A DNA stretch of 64,000 nt, from the NCBI RefSeq assembly GCF_001424145.1, contig NZ_LMQM01000001.1, positions 558,001-622,000 on the forward strand, given 5' to 3'. Within the stretch, counting starts at the first letter, position 1. Each line of letters opens with the position of its first letter. Made by a program: the position numbers and the translations under genes. This document shows positions 59,248 to 64,000 of the stretch, in pieces. This DNA comes from Chryseobacterium sp. Leaf404 (lineage in GTDB: Bacteria; Bacteroidota; Bacteroidia; Flavobacteriales; Weeksellaceae). The notes beneath the pieces were generated by a model that saw nothing but the letters and a program-made list of their open reading frames with translations, did not search any database and had not been told where the DNA came from.

Positions 59248-59964
59248 ATGAAAGATTTCGATCTAGACAAATTAGAGCGCAAAAACATTTTTAAAATGGA
59301 GGATAACCTGTTTCAGAATATCCAAAACAGAGTGTTGGGCGAAGTGAAAGATTTCGATCTTGAAGAATTAGAGCGCACAAACATCTACGCAGTACCGGAA
59401 AATTTATTTGAAAATATCCAGAATTCTGTGATGGCGAAGGTGGAAGGTTTTGATATTGAAAAACTTGACAGAAAAAATATTTATTCTGTTTCTGAAAATG
59501 TATTCGAAACGGTTCAGATCAGAGTACTGGCAGAGGTGCAGGCAGATCAGAAAACTCCGGTTATCAGATTAAACTGGGCTTACGCTGCTGCTGCTTCCGT
59601 AGTATTGTTTTTTGGCGGAACTTTTTTATACAACAGCTATTCTGAAGACTCACCAAAAACCACAACAAACGCTTTAGCCGCTGAAACGCCTAAAAAGGAA
59701 AGCCAGATTGCTTATGAAACTTTGCAGGCAGATTTAACTTCGGTAGAAAGCAGCAATCAAATACCTGAGAACCAAAATACAGAACCAGTGGTGCGCAATG
59801 CGGTACAGAATGTGCAGACAGAGAAAAAAGTGAAAACAGTAACCGCCTCTGCAAAACAAACAGAAAAACAGATGAACGAATATCTGGACGCCTTTTCAAG
59901 CTCAGAAATAGCTGATCTGGCAAGCAATTCTAACCAGGATGTTTATCTGGATCTTTATAACTAA
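59248..59964 (+). CDS. Putative anti-sigma factor with three N-terminal repeats
   Basis: The 238-aa protein has three tandem 32-residue repeats at 3-34, 35-66 and 67-98, each of the form xFDLExLERKNIYxVxENLF...VMAEV. A single membrane helix follows at about 107-127 (WAYAAAASVVLFFGGTFLY), then a periplasmic Thr/Lys-rich tail ending LDAFSSSEIADLASNSNQD. The repeats resemble the short sigma-binding N-terminal segment of Flavobacterial anti-sigma proteins, but in three copies. Position next to the sigma gene supports the call; binding is inferred. Confidence 0.78.
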   Translation: MKDFDLDKLERKNIFKMEDNLFQNIQNRVLGEVKDFDLEELERTNIYAVPENLFENIQNSVMAKVEGFDIEKLDRKNIYSVSENVFETVQIRVLAEVQADQKTPVIRLNWAYAAAASVVLFFGGTFLYNSYSEDSPKTTTNALAAETPKKESQIAYETLQADLTSVESSNQIPENQNTEPVVRNAVQNVQTEKKVKTVTASAKQTEKQMNEYLDAFSSSEIADLASNSNQDVYLDLYN

Positions 59965-59971
59965 ACAAACG

Positions 59972-60478
59972 ATGAAGAAACTTTTTTTAATAGTATTTGC
60001 ATTCTGCAGTTTGGGACTTTTTGCCCAGAAGGAATATGACTGGAAGAAGATGGATCCTAAGCAGCGCAAAGAAATTATCAATAAAATGTCGCCGGAAGAA
60101 AGAAAAGCTCTGCTTACAGAATTCCGCAACAAAATGATTACAGATCAACTAAATATTGATGCTGAGGATAAAGAAGAATTTACTCAGCTTTATAACGAAT
60201 ATCTGGACAGACAGAAAACGATAAAATCACAGTTTAATTCAGATTTTAATCCGGAAACTCTCTCTGAAGATGATGCAAAAGTGAAGCTTCAGCAAAGTTT
60301 TGAAGTAGGCCAGAGATTATTAGACAACAGAAAAGAATATGCAGATAAAATGCAGAAAGTAATACCTTGCCAAAAGGTTTTGAAGCTGTTTCAGAGTGAA
60401 GGCATGATGCGGGATAAGATGAATGAAAGAAAGCCTCACGGCAGCAGCAAAGGTTCAAATCCTAGGCAGTCTCCATAA
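59972..60478 (+). CDS. Spy/LTXXQ-like periplasmic protein
   Basis: The start at 59972 (MKKLFLIVFAFCSLGLFAQ) gives 168 aa with a signal peptide. Residues about 25-120 form a helical domain with repeated MSPEERKALLTEFRNKM and YNEYLDRQKTIKSQ segments, in the style of CpxP/Spy stress-sensing chaperones, and a basic tail (KPHGSSKGSNPRQ) follows. It completes a sigma/anti-sigma/Spy-like operon that may sense envelope stress. It ends at a strong hairpin. Confidence 0.75.
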   Translation: MKKLFLIVFAFCSLGLFAQKEYDWKKMDPKQRKEIINKMSPEERKALLTEFRNKMITDQLNIDAEDKEEFTQLYNEYLDRQKTIKSQFNSDFNPETLSEDDAKVKLQQSFEVGQRLLDNRKEYADKMQKVIPCQKVLKLFQSEGMMRDKMNERKPHGSSKGSNPRQSP

Positions 60479-60500
60479 TAGTTTATTTTTTTAATGTTTG

Positions 60501-60534
60501 AACGACCCTCGCAATTTATTTTGTGAGGGTCGTT
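60501..60534 (+). terminator. Terminator of the ECF operon
   Basis: AACGACCCTCGCAA and TTGTGAGGGTCGTT form a 14-bp stem with one G-T pair and a 6-nt loop, 22 bases after the stop. Confidence 0.75.
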
Positions 60535-60547
60535 TGATTAAAATTCA

Positions 60548-60555
60548 TACTTTTG
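60548..60555 (+). promoter_or_regulatory. -7 element TACTTTTG of the secreted paralogue pair
   Basis: TACTTTTG lies 15 bases before the start at 60571. No clear -33 element was found at the usual distance. Confidence 0.5.
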
Positions 60556-60570
60556 AGATAAAATTTAGAG

Positions 60571-61596
60571 ATGACAAAATTTATCTTTCTACTACTGCCT
60601 TTCCTGGCATTTTCACAGAAAACCGAAATCATCGATCTGTCAAAATCAATTAAAGGTAACAAAGCAAATTATAAAAGCTTCACGGTACTGGACAAAAGAT
60701 CAAATCCGGAGATCGGCTCGGTGATGTATCATAAAGACCAGGTCTATATGGTTTTTGAAAATAACGCTGAGACAGATTTTAAGAACTGGTTTTATAAATA
60801 CAATCCTGTGCGAGGAAACGATGAGCTGGTTCTGCTTCTAGAAAATATTGCACTTACTGATGACAGACAGGAAAAATTTTCCATCGGAAAACTTGAAATC
60901 CGGGCGAGTACGTTCATCAGAAAAGAAGATGGATATCATTTTCTTTACCGTAAAGATACTGTAACCACGGTTTCATCGCGTACAACGCCTTATCTGGCGC
61001 AAAGTCTTTCTAAAAAACTGACGCTGACTTTCACAGAACTGATGAAAAAATCATACGAAGCTAAACAATGGGATTTTGCAGTCTCAGAAAATGAACTTCC
61101 AGATTATAGCACAGTTTTGAAAAATAAACTGGAAATTTTAAAGACAGACGAACTTAAAGAAGGTGTTTACAAAGATTATTACAGCTTTTTTACCCATAAT
61201 CCGGAGCCGGGTTTTACAATCGAAACCGACAAAAAAGGCGTGGTTACAAAAGCCGTTAACGGAGATAAGAAAGAGCCCATCAGAAATTTTTATGCATTTG
61301 TTCATAATGGAGTTCCGTTTAAAGTAATTCCCGTAGGCTATGTTGAGATTTTCAGAGATGAACAGGGATTATTTATTGAAGCTAAAAAAGAGGAACTTTA
61401 CCCCGAATCAAGTTCTCCAATGATTATGCTTGGTGGCGGTGTGGCGGGTATCATCGGTAGTGTAGTTGCCAATGTTGCCATTACAGCAATTGATGCCAAA
61501 GCTGCAAAAAAAAGGAGTGCCCTGGCTGGATCAGAAGTAATTCTTGATCCTATGACTGGAAATTATATTTTGCCTGAAGGGTTTATGAAAAAATAG
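60571..61596 (+). CDS. Secreted protein, first of a tandem paralogue pair
   Basis: I do not recognise the family. The 341-aa product has a short signal peptide (KFIFLLLPFLAFSQ). The next gene product (61631-62659) shares its opening DLSKSIKGNKANYKSFTV / DFKQSLKDKNSRTKSLTV and its overall layout. A Gly/Ala-rich segment near residue 300 (MLGGGVAGIIGSVVANVAITAI) looks like a glycine-zipper membrane stretch, and DPMTGNYILPEGF follows. It could be an outer-membrane or periplasmic protein. The two genes lie 34 bp apart. Confidence 0.75.
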   Translation: MTKFIFLLLPFLAFSQKTEIIDLSKSIKGNKANYKSFTVLDKRSNPEIGSVMYHKDQVYMVFENNAETDFKNWFYKYNPVRGNDELVLLLENIALTDDRQEKFSIGKLEIRASTFIRKEDGYHFLYRKDTVTTVSSRTTPYLAQSLSKKLTLTFTELMKKSYEAKQWDFAVSENELPDYSTVLKNKLEILKTDELKEGVYKDYYSFFTHNPEPGFTIETDKKGVVTKAVNGDKKEPIRNFYAFVHNGVPFKVIPVGYVEIFRDEQGLFIEAKKEELYPESSSPMIMLGGGVAGIIGSVVANVAITAIDAKAAKKRSALAGSEVILDPMTGNYILPEGFMKK

Positions 61597-61630
61597 ATCA
61601 ATTTTTATTGGAAATTTAATCACATTTAAG

Positions 61631-62659
61631 ATGAAGAAAATACTTTTATTCCTCTTTTCTACGATACTTTTATCTGCGCAGGAAACAGTTAAAATCGATT
61701 TTAAACAGAGTTTAAAAGATAAGAACTCACGTACAAAATCACTCACTGTAAAAGATATCCGTCAGGACAAAAATGTAGGCTCTATCACCAATAAGCGGGG
61801 GACTGTTGATGTAAAACCCGCAGATGAGAATGTAACCGATTTTTTCTCGAAAAGATTTTCAGAAGATAATAAAACCAAAGGTAATAATGATATTGTAATA
61901 CTTCTCGAGGATGTAAAAATCTACAATGAGCAGGCTCCCAATGATAATATGAATTATGCAAAAGCAAAGATAAAAATCTCAGGGTTTCTGAAAAGGAATG
62001 ATAAGTATTACTTCATAAACCGTTTTAACAATGTTTTTGTAGAATTAAATTCAGATTCCAAAGTGGCAAAAAATCTGGCTCAGACTACTTCTGAAATCAT
62101 CACAGAATTTATAAAAAACTGCTACGCAAGTCCCATCTTGAGCTACTATATTCCGGAAAATGAATTGGAGAATTACAATGCCTACCTCTCAAAAAATAAT
62201 AAAGCACTGAATGGAAATATTTTAAGGGACGGAGTTTACTTTAATTTTAAAACTTTTTTTGAACAGACCCCCGATCAGAATTATAGTTTGGTAAAAAACA
62301 AAAAAGGTGAAGTAAAAAAGATAAACAACAGGCAGGATCTTAGTATTTCTATGGCTGAAGTTTTCTGTTATGTAGATAACGGAATTCAGTATATAGGTAC
62401 GGCCGCGGGCTTTAAAGAAGTAAAAAGGGATCAGTCCGGAAGCTATATAATGGCTTCGAGAGCTCAGATGTTTCCGGAAAAAATGGGGACAGGTGCGTTG
62501 GTAGGAGCAATGGCCGGAGGTATGGTTGGCGCAGCTATTGGTGTGGCAATCGATTCCGGCTCCGGCAGAAAAGTGAATAAAGGATATGGTTTTAAAAACG
62601 GAACGATAACAAAAATATACATCGATCCGCTCACAGGAGATTTTGTCTTCACAGAATAA
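61631..62659 (+). CDS. Secreted protein, second of a tandem paralogue pair
   Basis: The 342-aa product starts with a signal peptide (KILLFLFSTILLSAQ), has the same domain order as 60571-61596 and shares ISPLTG-like ending (IYIDPLTGDFVFTE). A glycine-zipper segment is present near residue 290 (GALVGAMAGGMVGAAIGVAI). The pair is clearly a tandem duplication with strong divergence. A strong terminator follows at 62663-62689. Confidence 0.75.
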   Translation: MKKILLFLFSTILLSAQETVKIDFKQSLKDKNSRTKSLTVKDIRQDKNVGSITNKRGTVDVKPADENVTDFFSKRFSEDNKTKGNNDIVILLEDVKIYNEQAPNDNMNYAKAKIKISGFLKRNDKYYFINRFNNVFVELNSDSKVAKNLAQTTSEIITEFIKNCYASPILSYYIPENELENYNAYLSKNNKALNGNILRDGVYFNFKTFFEQTPDQNYSLVKNKKGEVKKINNRQDLSISMAEVFCYVDNGIQYIGTAAGFKEVKRDQSGSYIMASRAQMFPEKMGTGALVGAMAGGMVGAAIGVAIDSGSGRKVNKGYGFKNGTITKIYIDPLTGDFVFTE

Positions 62660-62662
62660 AAT

Positions 62663-62689
62663 AATTGCCTCGTTTCTGAGGCAATTTTT
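62663..62689. terminator. Terminator between the secreted pair and the GH92 gene
   Basis: AATTGCCTC (62663-62671) pairs exactly with GAGGCAATT (62678-62686), with a GTTTCT loop and a TTT tail. It lies between two convergent genes. Confidence 0.8.
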
Positions 62690-62693
62690 AGTT

Positions 62694-64000
62694 TTATTGT
62701 TTTTGTTTTTTAGAATAATAGGAGTAAGGAAAATCTTTTTCGTCGGTTCCTCGTTCTTTATTCGGTTGAGAAGTCATTTCAAATTTCAAAGTCGCACCTT
62801 CCATAAGTTCCTGATGGCTGAGCCAGTTTTTTGAATATTTTTTTCCGTTATACTTTAATGAATTGACATAGCGGTTTTCTTCGCTGTTCTTATCCGCTTT
62901 TATTTCAATGGTTTTTCCGTTTTCTAAATGAATTTTTGCATTTTTAAAAAGTGGCGCTCCCAAAACATACTGATCTGTCGCAGGAGTTACAGGATAAAAA
63001 CCCAGTGCTGAGAAAATATACCAAGCTGAGGTCTGTCCGTTGTCTTCATCACCGCAATATCCGTCCGGAGTTGGCTGATAAAGTCGGTTCATCGTTTCGC
63101 GTACCCAATATTGCGTTTTCCATGGCTCACCAGAATAGTTGTACAAGTAAATAATGTGCTGTGCAGGCTGATTTCCGTGGGCGTATTGTCCCATATTGGC
63201 ATTTACCATTTCCTGAATCTCGTGAATGGTGGAGCCATAATAGGTATTATCAAAAACCGGAGGAAGCTCAAATATTTTATCTAAATTTTTCGAAAATTCT
63301 TTCCTTCCACCCATCAGCTTTGCCAGCCCGTAAATATCCTGAAATACCGACCACGTGTAATGCCAGGAATTCCCTTCTGTAAAAGCGTCTCCCCATTTAA
63401 AAGGATTGAAAGGTGTCTGAAAACTTCCGTCCTGATTTCTACCGCGCGCCAGTTTTGTTTCGGGATCGATTACTTTCCGGAAATTCTGCGAACGTCTGTA
63501 GTATTCTTTCCATTCAGATTCCGGTTTTCCCAAGGCTTTTCCGAGTTGAGCGATGGCAAAATCATCGTATGCGTATTCTAAAGTTCGTGCAGCGTTTTCG
63601 TTGATTTTTACATCATAGGGAACATAACCCAATTTTTTGTAATATTCAATTCCAAGCCTTCCTGTTGCTTGTGGTCCTTCATTATTTGCACCGTGAAGCA
63701 AAGCCTGATACAGTGTTTCGATATCATAACCCCTTAGACCTTTGATGTAAGCATCAGCCACCACGGATGCAGAATTATTCCCGATCATAATATCAGAATA
63801 GGAGGGACTCGACCATTCCGGAAGCCAGCCACCTTCTTTGTAATCGTTGATTAAACCTTTCTGCATTTCAACATTGATGTCGGGATAAACCAAGTTTAGA
63901 AAAGGGTAGAGCGCTCTGAAAGTGTCCCAGAAACCTGTACCTGCAAAGCGATATCCGGCTTCCGTTTTTCCGGAATATGGACTGTAATGCACAATTTCGC
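62694..64000 (-). CDS. GH92-family glycosidase (alpha-mannosidase type), 5' end beyond the window
   Basis: The visible C-terminal part (about 435 aa) has GH92 hallmarks: FWDTFRALYPFLNLVYPD, WSSPSYSDIMIGNNSASVVADAY, ARTLEYAYDDFAIAQLGKAL and the catalytic-site block GYCGDEDNGQTSAWYIFSALGFYPVTP. GH92 enzymes are calcium-dependent exo-alpha-mannosidases that attack N-glycan and similar mannose linkages. The N-terminal domain, signal peptide and start lie past position 64000. The sequence ends without a T9SS C-terminal domain (SYYSKKQKQ). Confidence 0.94.
   Translation of the reverse strand, partial: EIVHYSPYSGKTEAGYRFAGTGFWDTFRALYPFLNLVYPDINVEMQKGLINDYKEGGWLPEWSSPSYSDIMIGNNSASVVADAYIKGLRGYDIETLYQALLHGANNEGPQATGRLGIEYYKKLGYVPYDVKINENAARTLEYAYDDFAIAQLGKALGKPESEWKEYYRRSQNFRKVIDPETKLARGRNQDGSFQTPFNPFKWGDAFTEGNSWHYTWSVFQDIYGLAKLMGGRKEFSKNLDKIFELPPVFDNTYYGSTIHEIQEMVNANMGQYAHGNQPAQHIIYLYNYSGEPWKTQYWVRETMNRLYQPTPDGYCGDEDNGQTSAWYIFSALGFYPVTPATDQYVLGAPLFKNAKIHLENGKTIEIKADKNSEENRYVNSLKYNGKKYSKNWLSHQELMEGATLKFEMTSQPNKERGTDEKDFPYSYYSKKQKQ

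Noticed and set aside
59254..59541. CRISPR or tandem DNA repeat array
   Set aside because: The 96-nt periodicity is in frame within a protein with diverged DNA and conserved amino acids, so it is a protein repeat.

Overview
The window is a piece of a Bacteroidota chromosome, most likely Flavobacteriia and Chryseobacterium-like (family Weeksellaceae). The sequence is AT-rich. Many intergenic regions carry the Bacteroidota -7 promoter motif TAnnTTTG. Lineage markers include a fused MurF-alanine racemase, the gliding/type IX secretion lipoprotein SprE/PorW, a GH92 glycosidase, free-standing TonB-C-terminal-domain proteins, and AccD, thymidine kinase and YbeY variants lacking some classical zinc ligands. 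Genus assignment is inference from protein style; no rRNA is present.

Layout. 0.1-3.7 kb: minus-strand accD, fbaA, nadK and a CBS protein, followed by an orphan promoter-terminator unit that looks like a small RNA. 3.9-9.2 kb: small secreted proteins, a SpoU methyltransferase, a bestrophin-like channel and mutS. 9.3-13.8 kb: a cluster of secreted TonB-CTD proteins (one broken by a nonsense codon), a frameshifted membrane-protein gene, a YARHG lipoprotein and a DUF2306 protein. 13.8-20.5 kb: a BaiN-like flavoprotein, a thioesterase, thiL, a CPCC-family gene with an in-frame stop, a tail-specific protease and surE. 20.6-22.2 kb: an HTH/Doc toxin-antitoxin-like module behind a perfect 30-bp palindrome. 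22.2-24.8 kb: an operon with an Lgt-like membrane protein, two tandem-duplicated mini membrane proteins and a radical SAM enzyme resembling the archaeal tetraether synthase family (MJ0619/COG1964). This is the best candidate here for an undescribed system, possibly lipid modification. 24.9-30 kb: guaC, a second candidate small RNA, a secreted peptidase gene destroyed by a serine-recombinase fragment, fabG, rsmI and a Glu-rich repeat protein.

30-38.7 kb: plus-strand tdk, murF-alr, a patatin/outer-membrane-barrel protein, ybeY, a tiny coupled ORF, mnmG and a methyltransferase. Two perfect parS sites flank mnmG. 38.7-41.2 kb: an extremely AT-rich gene-free stretch, pgk, then a 680-bp gene-free region with clustered DnaA-box-like sequences. 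Together with parS this suggests the window lies near the chromosome origin. 41.2-52.9 kb: mostly plus-strand genes (DUF4139, rpiB, a PDDEXK nuclease, rnr, a LysE exporter, LD-carboxypeptidase, yraN, an SDR, a decayed rhuM, tsaB). 52.9-58.4 kb: minus-strand sprE, maf, a kdsC-like phosphatase, a SIMPL protein and a DUF2520 protein. 58.7-60.5 kb: an ECF sigma factor, a triple-repeat anti-sigma-like membrane protein and a Spy-like periplasmic protein. 60.6-62.7 kb: two tandem secreted paralogues. The right edge cuts a GH92 alpha-mannosidase gene.

Broken genes are notable. At least five loci carry in-frame TAA codons, single-base frameshifts or chimeric junctions. Some may be sequencing errors rather than true pseudogenes, and this is flagged where relevant. 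No rRNA, tRNA, CRISPR array or complete insertion sequence was seen.
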